Source of the DNA: Sphingomonas montanisoli
GTDB lineage: Bacteria; Pseudomonadota; Alphaproteobacteria; Sphingomonadales; Sphingomonadaceae
Assembly: GCF_008274695.1 (NCBI RefSeq)
Contig: NZ_VTOU01000001.1
Location: forward strand, 372,001 to 436,000
DNA: 64,000 bases
Reading direction: 5' to 3'
Shown here piece by piece: positions 44,959 to 54,050 of this stretch. The notes beneath the pieces were generated by a model. It did no database searches and was not told the DNA's origin. It saw only the letters and a list, made by a program, of their open reading frames with translations. The position numbers and the translations under genes were made by a program. Position 1 is the stretch's first letter; each line of letters starts with the position of its first letter.

Positions 44959-45858
44959 TCAGCCGACCGATGCATGAAGCGACCACGCCCATTCCTCGCC
45001 CGGGCCGCGCTCGATACCGAGATCGGCAGCGATATCCTCGACCGGCCAGTCGAGATAATCTTCCCAATCGACCATCATCAGCGGCTTTTTGATCGCCTCG
45101 CCCGCCGTGATGCCCAACCGCATCGCGTGAAGCTGCGCGGGCATCAGGGCGGGATAATGGAGCGACACGCGATAATATCCGGTCGCGCTGACGAACATGT
45201 TCGCCTCCGACAGATATTGCGCCAGCTTCGGGGTGAAATAGGCCGCGATCGACGTCGTGTTCATGATCGCCAACGCTTCCTCGCCCAACTGGTGCGGGCC
45301 GAAGCCGGTGATCATATGTTCGATATCGTGGTTCGCCACGCGGCGCTTCATCACATATTCGATGTCGTTGCGGACCTCGAGGCCCGCCTTCATGAAGTTC
45401 ATCTCCATGCCGCTCTGGCTGATGAAGGCGTGAATCTGCGCGCCCAAAGTGCCGGGCTTGCAGTCGGCGACGATCTCGGGCGTGTAACTGGTCATCCGCC
45501 GCGCATCGAGCCACGCAGCCAAATCCGGCTTCTTCGCCCTCTCCGCCTGCATCAGCGCATAGAATTCGGCATTGTCGCGCACCTCGGCCAGCGCGCGGAC
45601 CATGTTCGGGATCAGATAGGTTTCGGGTAAATCCGGGCCATGCCGCCGCAGCGCGAACTGTGCGAAGGTTTCGCGGAAATAGGGATCGTTGAGATATTTC
45701 GAATTGGACGTGAGCACGCTCGACACCGCCGGCTCGGCCTCGCCGCGCATGTAGCGCTTTTCGGCGTCGGTCAGTGCGCGACGCTCGTTGGCGTCGGCGA
45801 TCGTCGACGGATCTTCGATACGCTCACGATCGAGCGTGGCGACCTCTGGCGGTGTCAT
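44959..45858 (-). CDS. Coq4 family protein
   Basis: A 299-aa protein. The Coq4 signature HDxxH-x11-E is exact: NHDIEHMITGFGPHQLGEEA, a metal-binding motif of the ubiquinone biosynthesis scaffold Coq4. Other Coq4 features are the helical N-terminal half with RRHGPDLPETYLIPNMVRAL and a C-terminal AMRLGITAGEAIKKPLMM. Eukaryotic Coq4 organises the CoQ complex and has been shown to act in C1 decarboxylation-hydroxylation; the bacterial role is open. GGAGAGG precedes the ATG. An HTH regulator gene lies 123 bases upstream on the same strand. Confidence 0.88.
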   Translation of the reverse strand: MTPPEVATLDRERIEDPSTIADANERRALTDAEKRYMRGEAEPAVSSVLTSNSKYLNDPYFRETFAQFALRRHGPDLPETYLIPNMVRALAEVRDNAEFYALMQAERAKKPDLAAWLDARRMTSYTPEIVADCKPGTLGAQIHAFISQSGMEMNFMKAGLEVRNDIEYVMKRRVANHDIEHMITGFGPHQLGEEALAIMNTTSIAAYFTPKLAQYLSEANMFVSATGYYRVSLHYPALMPAQLHAMRLGITAGEAIKKPLMMVDWEDYLDWPVEDIAADLGIERGPGEEWAWSLHASVG

Positions 45859-45981
45859 CGGCCTCTCCTATTTTGATCGGGAGGATATGCCTTTAGCGCC
45901 GCCCGGCAAGCTTCGGGGACATGCCTTTGCACCCCGCCCCGCCTTATGGCCCATTTGGGCCCGTCAAATGACCCGTAACAT

Positions 45982-46794
45982 TCAACGTCGCAAAAAAGCC
46001 CCGTCGAGCATCGGCGGGAAACTACCCACGTCATGGATGCGGCCGACGATGTCATCGGACCGCATCACCGCACCCGTCGCATACCAGCTGACCTTCTCGT
46101 GAGGCAGGTTGCGATCCTTGTCTCCCAGCGCGAACAGCTGCGCCATGAAGTGGTTGAACAGTTCGTCGGCCTTGGCGAAGCTCTCCTCGCTCAGCCGCGT
46201 CAGACCCGATCGGCAGATCGTGTGCGGATCGGTGAAATCCATGTCGGCGAACAACTTGCGCCACCGTTCCTGCACGCTGCGGACCATCTGTTCGTTGAGC
46301 TGTGCGAAAGGGCGCAGTGAAGCGCGCAGCTTGACGCGGTTTGCCGGGTAGAGCGCGATCACGCCGATCTTGTCGAGCTTGGTGAGCAGGAAGGTCATCT
46401 CGCTTTCGCTCAGTTGCAGATTGTGACCGATGCGGTCGACGCTCCATCCCTTGCTGAGCAAGTAGAAGGTCAGCCCCATCACCTGGTTCTCGGCCAGCGC
46501 GCTCTCCTGCGCGGAGGTCAGGAAACTGCTCGCCACCGCTTCGGCATCGACCGCGAGTTCGGCGAGTTCGAGCAGGTCGGTATCGACGACCGCGCAGATA
46601 CGTTCCAGCGCCGCCACCGTCAGGCCGCGTCCGCTCATGTAGCGCTTCATGGTCTTTTCGCTGACACCGATCTCCTTGGCGACATCGGCATAGCGCAGGC
46701 CCGCGGCGTGAAAGAGCCGCTTGAGCTGCGCGAGCATCCGCCCGCTGTCGACATTGCCGCGCCGCACGCCTTCGATCCGTTCCCTAGCGGCCAT
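45982..46794 (-). CDS. XRE-type helix-turn-helix regulator with C-terminal effector region
   Basis: A 270-aa protein. The N-terminal HTH is about residues 15-75 (AAGLRYADVAKEIGVSEKTM, KRYMSGRGLTVAALERICAV). The rest is helical with a possible second HTH (GWSVDRIGHNLQLSESEMTF) and no recognised domain. Three ATGs lie in a row at 46800-46792; the third (46794) has GGAGG six bases upstream and is preferred. It probably regulates the Coq4-like gene downstream or itself. Confidence 0.82.
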   Translation of the reverse strand: MAARERIEGVRRGNVDSGRMLAQLKRLFHAAGLRYADVAKEIGVSEKTMKRYMSGRGLTVAALERICAVVDTDLLELAELAVDAEAVASSFLTSAQESALAENQVMGLTFYLLSKGWSVDRIGHNLQLSESEMTFLLTKLDKIGVIALYPANRVKLRASLRPFAQLNEQMVRSVQERWRKLFADMDFTDPHTICRSGLTRLSEESFAKADELFNHFMAQLFALGDKDRNLPHEKVSWYATGAVMRSDDIVGRIHDVGSFPPMLDGAFLRR

Positions 46795-46933
46795 CATCAT
46801 CCTCCCTCCCCGGCTGATGCGCCTATCCACCCCTTCATGCGGGACCGGTCAACCCGAAATCCATCAACAGGGGTCAGGAGCCGTCCCGCGCGAAACGATC
46901 GACGCTGTCATCGAGCGGGGATAGGCTGATCGC

Positions 46934-47729
46934 ATGCTCGCCACCCTCCTCCTCGCCGCGACAGCGGCCGCCCTTCCGGATCCGCTGCTCTGCGTGCCAG
47001 GCTCGGGTCCACGTATCGTTGCGCATCGCGCTCGGCGCGACGCGGATCGGCCCGAGAACAGCCTTGCGGAAATGAAGGCGACCGCCGCCGCGCCCTATAT
47101 GCTGGAGATCGACCTGAGCGAGACACGCGACGGCGCGATCCTGCTCCTCCACGACGACTATCTCGATCGCACCACGACCGGCCGAGGCCCGCTCGCCATT
47201 CTGAGCTACCGAAGCCGCGAAGCTCCTGCTCAGGGATAGCCCGGAAACGCTCCCGCGCTTCGATACGGTCGCGCGCTGGGCGGCGCGCAATCCCGGCGTT
47301 ACGCTGATGCTCGATATCAAGAAGGTGCCGCCCGCCAAGGTCGCGCCCATCGTCCGGAGCGCACGGATGGCCAGACGTGTGCTTGTCCTGACCTTCGATC
47401 GCAAGACGGCCGAAGCCGCGATCGCGGCGGATGCGGATTGGCGCATCTCGGTGCTGGTCAAATCGCGCGAGGAGTTGCGGGCCTATGGCGACATCTTCGC
47501 CCGCCGACGCTTCGTCGCCTATCTCCCGACCTTGTCGCCAGCCGCCCTGTTCGCCGAAGCGCGATCGGCGGGCGTCCCGACCCTGACCGACGCGATGAGC
47601 GGCGGCGCCGACGCCCCCGATCGGCTCGCGGCGGCCGACGTCGGCGCCTATCGTCGCTATCTGGCCGATCGCCCTGCCGATCTGCTCGTCACCGATCACG
47701 CCACGCGCCTGCCCGCCTGCGCCGGTTAG
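46934..47729 (+). pseudogene. Glycerophosphodiester phosphodiesterase, frameshifted
   Basis: Two frames together give one GDPD. The first (46934-47239) has a signal-like start, PRIVAHRARRDADRPENSL and LLLHDDYLDRTTTGRGP. The second frame carries on from about 47211 with EAAKLLLRDSPETLPRFD, then MLDIKKVPPAKVAPI and a C-terminus LLVTDHATRLPACAG. The switch lies at about 47207-47211, where one extra base (or two missing) breaks the frame. The catalytic HRG is HRA. Either a real pseudogene or a sequencing error. It would hydrolyse glycerophosphodiesters in the periplasm. Confidence 0.8.
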
Positions 47730-48325
47730 GGTCGCCATACCTCGTGCCGGGCCATCGCCCGATCGAACAGGGGCGATGCCAATTGCGCCTCAAGCCAGCG
47801 CTGCACACCGGGAACCGGCTGGCCGTCAAACCACGCCCGGTCCGTCGCGGCAAACTGGCGAACGAACGGCATCAGCGCCGCATCGGTCAGCGATCGGGTC
47901 GCCCCACACAGATAAGGCTGTCGAGATAGTCGATCGTCCAGCGCCGCGAGCAGGCCCAGCGCCGCCGCGCGATGCGCGACCGGATCGGAATCATGGCGTT
48001 CGGGATATTTGTAGCGATCGAGATGATGCTTGAACGGACCGTCATTGGCCTCGATCAAGGCGGTGTCGTCGCCATCGAGCCAATGTTCGGGATCGTGACG
48101 ACCGAGCGCCCAGCGCATTATGTCGATGCTCTCGTCGATCACCGGTCCATCCGGTAACACCAGCACCGGCACGGTCCCCTTGGGCGACGCCGCGATCATC
48201 GCCGCGGGCTTGGCCGAGAGCTTCACCTCGCGCAGTTCGAAGGCCGTCTCGCCGACCAGCAGCGCCAGACGCGCGCGCATCGCATAGGGACAGCGCCGAA
48301 AGCTGTAGAGGACCGGCTCAGCCAT
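47726..48325 (-). CDS. Glutathione S-transferase family protein
   Basis: A 199-aa protein. Thioredoxin-fold N-terminus YSFRRCPYAMRARLALLVGE with CPYAMR resembling glutaredoxin 2/GST-omega types, then KGTVPVLVLPDGPVIDESIDIMRW, and an all-helical C-terminal domain. It may act as a dithiol reductase or glutathione transferase. It overlaps the end of trhO by eight bases upstream and the GDPD remnant by four bases downstream. Confidence 0.88.
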   Translation of the reverse strand: MAEPVLYSFRRCPYAMRARLALLVGETAFELREVKLSAKPAAMIAASPKGTVPVLVLPDGPVIDESIDIMRWALGRHDPEHWLDGDDTALIEANDGPFKHHLDRYKYPERHDSDPVAHRAAALGLLAALDDRLSRQPYLCGATRSLTDAALMPFVRQFAATDRAWFDGQPVPGVQRWLEAQLASPLFDRAMARHEVWRP

Positions 48326-49298
48326 CCCTGGCCGGATAGGTCGCGCCGACGTGCGCCACGCCGCGCGCATCCGCCAGGCTGGTCTGGCGATGGCGTTCGG
48401 CATAGCCCGCCTTCTGCTCCTCGCTGCGGTCGGCGTGGCAGGCGGGGCAACTCACCCCCTCCTCATAATGGTCCGAAGCCCGATCCGCGATGCTCACCGG
48501 CATCCGGCAGCCATGGCACAGTTCGTGGGTGCCCGGCGCCAGCCCATGGCCCACCGCTACCCGCTGATCGAAGACGAAGCATTCGCCTTCCCAGCGGCTC
48601 TGCTCTTCGGGCACGGTTTCGAGATAGGCCAAAATGCCGCCCTTGAGGTGATAGACCTCCTCCACGCCCTCCGCCGCGAGGAACGCAGTGGATTTTTCGC
48701 AGCGTATGCCACCGGTGCAGAACATCGCGACGCGCGGGGTCTCGCCCTTGGCCAGCAGTTCGTCCCGGTGTTCGCGAAACCAGATGGGGAAATCGCGGAA
48801 CGTCCGCGTCTTTGGATCGATCGCACCGGCAAAGGTGCCGACCGCCACTTCATAATCGTTGCGCGTGTCGATCAGGATCGTGTTCGGATCGTCGATCAGC
48901 GCGTTCCAGTCCGCCGGCGCGACATAGTGGCCGGCATCGGCGACCGGATCGATCGCCGGCTCGCCCATCGTCACGATCTCGGCCTTGATGCGGACCTTCA
49001 TGCGGTGGAACGGCATCGTCTCCGCGCGGCTCTCGCGCACCTCGATATCGGCGCAGCCCGGCAGCGTGCGGATATGGTCCAGCACCTCGCCGATCGCGTC
49101 ATCCGTCCCCGCGATCGTGCCGTTCAGCCCCTCGTGCGCCACAAGCAGCGTCCCCTTCACCCCCCGCGAACAGCATGCGAGCGCGAGCGAAGCGCGGATC
49201 GTCTCCCGATCGGCGAAGGGCGTGAAGCGGTAGAGCGCGACGACCCGGATAGGGAAATCGGCGGCGTCCGGCTGATGATGTGCGTCTGGTAGCGGCAT
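48318..49298 (-). CDS. trhO: tRNA uridine(34) hydroxylase
   Basis: A 326-aa rhodanese-domain enzyme (YceA/TrhO) making 5-hydroxyuridine at the wobble position of tRNAs. [14 protein letters not shown] begins the N-terminal acylphosphatase-like domain, followed by [19 protein letters not shown] and the catalytic cysteine C194 in [18 protein letters not shown]-terminal zinc-ribbon-like part has CHGCRMPVS and CPACHAD. The ATG at 49298 is chosen since a GTG at 49322 would overlap the tRNA gene. It is cotranscribed with the GST gene. Confidence 0.93.
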   Translation of the reverse strand: MPLPDAHHQPDAADFPIRVVALYRFTPFADRETIRASLALACCSRGVKGTLLVAHEGLNGTIAGTDDAIGEVLDHIRTLPGCADIEVRESRAETMPFHRMKVRIKAEIVTMGEPAIDPVADAGHYVAPADWNALIDDPNTILIDTRNDYEVAVGTFAGAIDPKTRTFRDFPIWFREHRDELLAKGETPRVAMFCTGGIRCEKSTAFLAAEGVEEVYHLKGGILAYLETVPEEQSRWEGECFVFDQRVAVGHGLAPGTHELCHGCRMPVSIADRASDHYEEGVSCPACHADRSEEQKAGYAERHRQTSLADARGVAHVGATYPARDG

Positions 49299-49314
49299 GG
49301 GCCTGCAGTAAGTC

Positions 49315-49391
49315 TGGCGCACCCGACAGGATTCGAACCTGTGACCCCTGCCTTCGGAGGGCAGTACTCTATCCAGCTGAGCTACGGGTGC
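49315..49391 (-). tRNA. tRNA-Arg, anticodon CCG
   Basis: The minus strand reads GCACCCGTAGCTCAGCTGGA... and ends TTCGAATCC-TGTCGGGTGC-GCCA. The acceptor stem GCACCCG/CGGGTGC, D arm with AGCTCAGCTGGATAGAGT, anticodon stem CTGCC/GGCAG with loop CTCCGAA, variable loop and T arm GGTTCGAATCC form a standard cloverleaf of 77 nt with encoded CCA. Anticodon CCG reads CGG codons. It lies between dgcA-type and trhO genes. Confidence 0.97.
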
Positions 49392-49439
49392 GTTGAGGGG
49401 CGCTTAGCAAAGCGTTGTGGCCCCCGCCAGCGCAAATCG

Positions 49440-50423
49440 TCAGCCCCACAGCGCCGGATCGGGCGGTGAGGCGATGCCGTTGGCAAAGGCGACGCCGGGA
49501 ACGCGATCGCGCGCGAGCAGCAACGGCCCGTCGATATCAACCCATCGGGCGTCCTGCGCGACGATCGTCGCCGGCGCGATACCGAGCGAGGTCGAGAGCA
49601 TGCAGCCGACCATGATCTCCAGCCCGGCCGCTTTGCCCTCCGCCGCCAGCGCGAGCGCCTCGGTCAGCCCGCCAGCCTTGTCGAGCTTGATGTTGATCGC
49701 GGCATAGCGGCCCCGGCAACGCGCAAGATCAGCGCGATCCTGGCAGCTTTCGTCGGCGCACAGGGGAATCGGAGAGATGACGCCATCGAGCAGATGATCT
49801 TGGCCTGCCGCGACGGGCTGTTCGATCAGTTCGACCCCGAAGGGCAGCAGGCGCGCGGCTTCGTCGGCAACGTCGCGTCCCGTCCAGCTTTCGTTGGCGT
49901 CGACGATCAGGCGCGCATCGGGCGCCCCACGCCGTACGGCCGCGACCCGATCGAGGTCGCCCTCCCCCGCCAGCTTGAGCTTGAGCAGAGGATAAGTCGG
50001 CGCGGCGACACGCGCATCGGCCTCCATTGTCGCAGGGTCCGCGACCGAAATCGTGAAAGCCGACTGGACTGGCGCGATTGCCGGCAGACCCGCACTTGCC
50101 CAGGCGCGCACACCGCTGGCCTTCGCCTCCAGATCCCACAAAGCGGCGTCGATCGCGTTGCGGGCTGCCCCCCGTGGCATGGCGGTCAGCAGCGCGTGCC
50201 GATCGATTCCACTCGCGACAGCGCGGGCCATCGCGCGCGCCTGTTCGGCTACGCTCTCGGCGCTTTCACCATGATAATAGATCGCGGTGCCCTCACCCCG
50301 GCCGACATGCGGGCCATCGGCAATCTCGACGCAGACCACGTCGACCTGGGTCTTGGCGCCGCGCGCAATCGTGAACGCCCCGGCGACCGGCCAGGTCTCG
50401 ATCCGAACGTCGAGCCGGCGCAT
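49440..50423 (-). CDS. Dipeptide epimerase, enolase superfamily (L-Ala-D/L-Glu epimerase-like)
   Basis: A 327-aa enolase-superfamily protein. The KxK catalytic motif is [11 protein letters not shown], metal ligands are IVDANESW (D), IEQPV (E) and LCADESCQD (D), and the second catalytic lysine is in [11 protein letters not shown]. This pattern matches L-Ala-D/L-Glu epimerases (YcjG, DgcA type) that recycle murein peptides. The ATG overlaps the upstream stop codon by one base (TGATG), so it is translated as part of a three-gene run with the proteins at 50423 and 51939. Confidence 0.9.
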   Translation of the reverse strand: MRRLDVRIETWPVAGAFTIARGAKTQVDVVCVEIADGPHVGRGEGTAIYYHGESAESVAEQARAMARAVASGIDRHALLTAMPRGAARNAIDAALWDLEAKASGVRAWASAGLPAIAPVQSAFTISVADPATMEADARVAAPTYPLLKLKLAGEGDLDRVAAVRRGAPDARLIVDANESWTGRDVADEAARLLPFGVELIEQPVAAGQDHLLDGVISPIPLCADESCQDRADLARCRGRYAAINIKLDKAGGLTEALALAAEGKAAGLEIMVGCMLSTSLGIAPATIVAQDARWVDIDGPLLLARDRVPGVAFANGIASPPDPALWG

Positions 50424-51949
50424 CAGGTGAGGTTCGATCCCTTGTCGCGCGGCACGGGGCGTTCGCCCGGCGTCGGCCACATCGCCTTGGGCAGCAGCCG
50501 CCCCTTGCGCTCGAACGCGGCCTTCACCGCCGGCCGCGCGAGGAAAGCCTGCCACAGCGACCGCAACCGAGACGGCGCTGCCGCCCATTGCGAGGCGGCA
50601 GGCTGGAACTGGACGACGAGGTTGCTGGCGACATCCTCGTCGTCGATCGCCTTGATCAGCATCTTCTCCGCCTCGGCATCGCGCTTGAGGCACAGCAAAG
50701 CCTCGATCGTCGCGGGCTGGTTCTGCTGCGCGGTCGCGACCAGCTTGGCCATCGCTGCATTGGCCTCGGCCGTTCGGCCCAGGGCACCCAGCGCGCAGAT
50801 TTCGGTGCGATCGACCCAGCGCCGGCCATAATCGGTCAGATATTGGGCGGCGGTGGCGTTGATCGCGCGGGCGGCGGTTAATGCCTGCTCCTCGCGCCCG
50901 GCCTCATCGAGCATCTCGGCATAGGTGACCAGTGTCGCGGCCGCCTCGGGCGTCTTAACCAGATTGAGCGCGGCGAAGCCCGACAGAAGCTTGAGCGCCT
51001 CATCCGAACGCTTGAGCGCCAGCAGAGCGCGGGCGCGCAGCAATACGGTGCGCACGCCGTCGCGGTCCATGCCGTCGCGCGGCACGATGTCCGACGTCAT
51101 CTGAACCACGTCGGCATAGCGGCCGAGCAGCAGCATCGCCGACGTCGCATCGCGCAGCGCGCCCGGTGCATCCGGATTGTCCGAATAGAGATCGAGCTTC
51201 GCCTTGGCATAGCGATCGACCATCGGCTTGCCGTTCGGGCCGAGCAGATCCTCGATCGACGGCCACAGCACCGAATAGCGCCGTTCGATCGCCATGGCGG
51301 TCAGCTGCTCGGGCTCGTCGACCCTTTCGAGCAGGTTCGCGGCCTCGTCGGCGCGGCCCTGATCGACCAGCGAATCGATCGCCCCCTGCGTCACACTGAT
51401 GCGCAGATCGGGCATGTCGGCGGGCAGCCAGTCGGCCTTGGCCAGCGCAACCATCATCCGGCCGCGCGCGTCGAAGGCGCGCTGCTCGCCCAGCTGAATC
51501 GCGATCGCGCGGACCGAGGCGCCGGTCAGCAGCTCCAGATTCTTGGGTGAGGATCCGGCGAGCTGGACGATCTTGTCCGCAGCATCGACGAAACGGCTCG
51601 AATCGGCCGCCACAAGCACGCCAAATGCCTGGACGAGCCCATCTTTGGGCAGGCTCTTGGCCAGTTCCTGCTGAACAACGGGGATTTCGCCCGTCCGGCC
51701 AGTCGCCGCCAGGCACGCGAGCCGCATCCGCTGGATGATCGGCCGCTGCGGCGTGTCGCCGAGCTGCGGCACGATCGGATCGAGCGCGGCGAGCACGCCA
51801 GTGCAGTCGTTGTTCACCGCCGCCGCCTGCGCGGCCTGCAACGACGCGTCTAGCGAATTGGTGGGTAGCGCGGTAGTTTCGACAGCGTGAACCGGCGCTG
51901 CCGCAGCGATCATGAGGCTCGCAAAGCCGATAGCGGCCTTACGCCCCAT
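50423..51949 (-). CDS. Exported helical-repeat protein, unknown function
   Basis: A 508-aa protein with a signal peptide (MGRKAAIGFASLMIAAAAPVHA). The rest is almost all helical with repeated A/L/D/R patterns such as LEEADEA-type pairs, LLLRARALLALKRSDEALKLL and ARAINATAAQYLTDYG, resembling TPR or similar superhelical repeats. No named domain is secure. It overlaps phaZ (51939) by 11 bases and the epimerase by one, so it is translationally coupled to both. A periplasmic scaffold is a guess. Confidence 0.78.
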   Translation of the reverse strand: MGRKAAIGFASLMIAAAAPVHAVETTALPTNSLDASLQAAQAAAVNNDCTGVLAALDPIVPQLGDTPQRPIIQRMRLACLAATGRTGEIPVVQQELAKSLPKDGLVQAFGVLVAADSSRFVDAADKIVQLAGSSPKNLELLTGASVRAIAIQLGEQRAFDARGRMMVALAKADWLPADMPDLRISVTQGAIDSLVDQGRADEAANLLERVDEPEQLTAMAIERRYSVLWPSIEDLLGPNGKPMVDRYAKAKLDLYSDNPDAPGALRDATSAMLLLGRYADVVQMTSDIVPRDGMDRDGVRTVLLRARALLALKRSDEALKLLSGFAALNLVKTPEAAATLVTYAEMLDEAGREEQALTAARAINATAAQYLTDYGRRWVDRTEICALGALGRTAEANAAMAKLVATAQQNQPATIEALLCLKRDAEAEKMLIKAIDDEDVASNLVVQFQPAASQWAAAPSRLRSLWQAFLARPAVKAAFERKGRLLPKAMWPTPGERPVPRDKGSNLT

Positions 51950-53159
51950 GCTTGGTGATCCAATCCTCGACGACGGGCGCGATCTTCTCCCGCCAGCGGC
52001 GGCCGTTGAAGATGCCGTAATGGCCGACACCCTCGGCGATGAAATGCTTCTTGTGGGCCTTGGGCAATTGGGTCGCGATCGTCAGCGCCGCCTTGGTCTG
52101 GCCCAGGCCGGAGATGTCGTCCTTTTCGCCTTCGATCGCGAGCAGGCCGCAATCGGTGATCGCGGCCGGATCGACCTTGCGCCCGCGATGGGTGAGCTCG
52201 CCCTTGGGCAGCAGGTGCCGCTGGAACACGCTGTCGATCGTCTGGAGATAGAATTCGGCGGTCATGTCGCAGACTGAACGATATTCTTCGTAGAATTTCT
52301 TGGTCGACTGCGCGCTCTCCTCATCACCGTCGACGAGATGCTTAAACATCCCCCAATGGCTGACGAGGTGATTGCCCAGGTTCATCGCCATGAAGCCGGC
52401 CAGCTGCAGGAAGCCCGGGTAAACGCGGCGGCCACCGCCCGGATACAGGACCGGTACGGTGTGGATGACATTCTGTTCGAACCAGCTCAGCGGCCGCTGC
52501 GTGGCGACGGTGTTGACCACCGTAGGCGCCTCGCGCGTGTCGATCGGTCCGCCCATCATGGTCAGCGTGCGCGGGCGGCACGGATTCTTGTCCTCGCACA
52601 TCAGCGCCGCGGCGGCATAAGCTGGAACCGAAGGCTGACAGACCGCGAGCATGTGCGTGCCCGGGCCGATCTTCTCCAGGAACTCGATGACGTAATCGAT
52701 ATAGTCGTCGAGATCGAAGGTGCCTTCCTCGATCGGCACGTTGCGCGCATCACGCCAGTCGGTGATGTAAACGTCCGCAAACGGCAGCATCCGCTCGGCG
52801 GTTCCGCGTAGCAGTGTCGCATAGTGGCCGGACATCGGAGCGACGATCAGCAGCTTGGGGCTGCCCGTCACGCCCTTGCGGCGGAAGCGCTTGAGCTGGC
52901 CGAAGGGCTTGCGGAGGATGATTTCCTCGGTGATCGGCACAGTCTTGCCGTCGACCATCACTTCGGTGAAGCCGAAGGCCGGCTTGCCGCGCGATGCGGA
53001 GGCATGGGCGAACACGTCGAGGCCCGACGCCATCATCGGCGCCATCGAACCATAGGATAAGGGGTTTAGCGGGTTTTGCAGCCATTCGGAGCCGATATCG
53101 GCCCAGGCGCTGGCAACCGACAGCAGGTTACGCTGAAACTCATACGCATTGTACAACAT
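51939..53159 (-). CDS. phaZ: Intracellular polyhydroxybutyrate depolymerase
   Basis: A 406-aa alpha/beta-hydrolase of the intracellular PhaZ group. The start MLYNAYEFQRNLL and the nucleophile motif LAVCQPSVPAYA with C174 in place of serine are typical; the family uses a Cys-Asp-His triad. EGEKDDISGLGQT and GVGHYGIFNGRRWRE supply the Asp and His. It mobilises stored PHB to 3-hydroxybutyrate. GTP-type SD is not clear, but the ATG at 53159 gives the family N-terminus. It heads the run with the helical protein and dipeptide epimerase. Confidence 0.93.
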   Translation of the reverse strand: MLYNAYEFQRNLLSVASAWADIGSEWLQNPLNPLSYGSMAPMMASGLDVFAHASASRGKPAFGFTEVMVDGKTVPITEEIILRKPFGQLKRFRRKGVTGSPKLLIVAPMSGHYATLLRGTAERMLPFADVYITDWRDARNVPIEEGTFDLDDYIDYVIEFLEKIGPGTHMLAVCQPSVPAYAAAALMCEDKNPCRPRTLTMMGGPIDTREAPTVVNTVATQRPLSWFEQNVIHTVPVLYPGGGRRVYPGFLQLAGFMAMNLGNHLVSHWGMFKHLVDGDEESAQSTKKFYEEYRSVCDMTAEFYLQTIDSVFQRHLLPKGELTHRGRKVDPAAITDCGLLAIEGEKDDISGLGQTKAALTIATQLPKAHKKHFIAEGVGHYGIFNGRRWREKIAPVVEDWITKHGA

Positions 53160-53316
53160 CGAACCGCTTCTCCGCTTTGCCAGCACCGGTTTTACGACCA
53201 ACTCGGCAGATCACGCAATGCGAACGCCGCAACCCCTGATGTGGGTCCGACATTTAGCTCACAAAGGTTGAAAATCGGCGAATTACGGCGCGCGTTCCCG
53301 CGCGCCATCATTCCGA

Positions 53317-53958
53317 TCAGCCGTTGAGGCGCATGTCCAGATAACCGTCCACCGACTGCATCAGCTGCGGCATCTCATCGGCGAAGAAGTGGTTCGCCGT
53401 CGGGATGGTGTCGTGGTGGATGGTGATGTGGCGCTGGGTGCGCAGCTTGTCGACCAGCTTCTGGACCGCACCCGGGGTCACGACCTCATCGGCCTCGCCC
53501 TGGATGATGATGCCCGAGGACGGGCACGGCGCCAGGAAGGTGAAGTCGTACATGTTCGCGGGCGGCGCGACCGAGATGAAGCCCTTGATCTCCGGCCGGC
53601 GCATCAGCAACTGCATGCCGATCCATGCGCCGAAGCTGTAGCCCGCGATCCAGGTGGTCTGCGCCTCCGGATGGATCGACTGGACCCAATCGAGCGCCGA
53701 GGCGGCATCCGAAAGCTCGCCGATGCCGTTGTCGAACACGCCCTGGCTCTTGCCCACGCCGCGGAAATTGAAGCGCAGCGTCGCGAATCCGCGGCGCACG
53801 AACGTCTGGTACATCGCCTGGACGATGCGGTTGTTCATCGTGCCGCCCGACTGAGGATGCGGGTGCAGGATCATCGCGACAGGCGCGCGCGGGCGCGGCC
53901 CCGGATTGAAACGGCCTTCGAGGCGACCTTCGGGTCCGGGGAAGATGACTTCGGGCAT
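53317..53958 (-). CDS. Alpha/beta hydrolase, dienelactone hydrolase-like
   Basis: A 213-aa serine hydrolase with ILHPHPQSGGTMNNRIVQAM, FNFRGVGKSQGVFDNG, the nucleophile elbow AGYSFGAWIG and a C-terminal ANHFFADEMP histidine. This is the small conserved family found next to Fe-S assembly genes in alphaproteobacteria; the substrate is unknown. It is divergent from the cysteine desulfurase genes and shares a 92-base intergenic region with them. Confidence 0.9.
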   Translation of the reverse strand: MPEVIFPGPEGRLEGRFNPGPRPRAPVAMILHPHPQSGGTMNNRIVQAMYQTFVRRGFATLRFNFRGVGKSQGVFDNGIGELSDAASALDWVQSIHPEAQTTWIAGYSFGAWIGMQLLMRRPEIKGFISVAPPANMYDFTFLAPCPSSGIIIQGEADEVVTPGAVQKLVDKLRTQRHITIHHDTIPTANHFFADEMPQLMQSVDGYLDMRLNG

Positions 53959-54050
53959 CGCTGTCCTTGAATGCTGGCGGCGCGCGGGAATGGCGTCCTA
54001 ATGATCGTCCGCCTATATAGAAACGGCTTGGCTTTGCGCAATCTTTGGAA

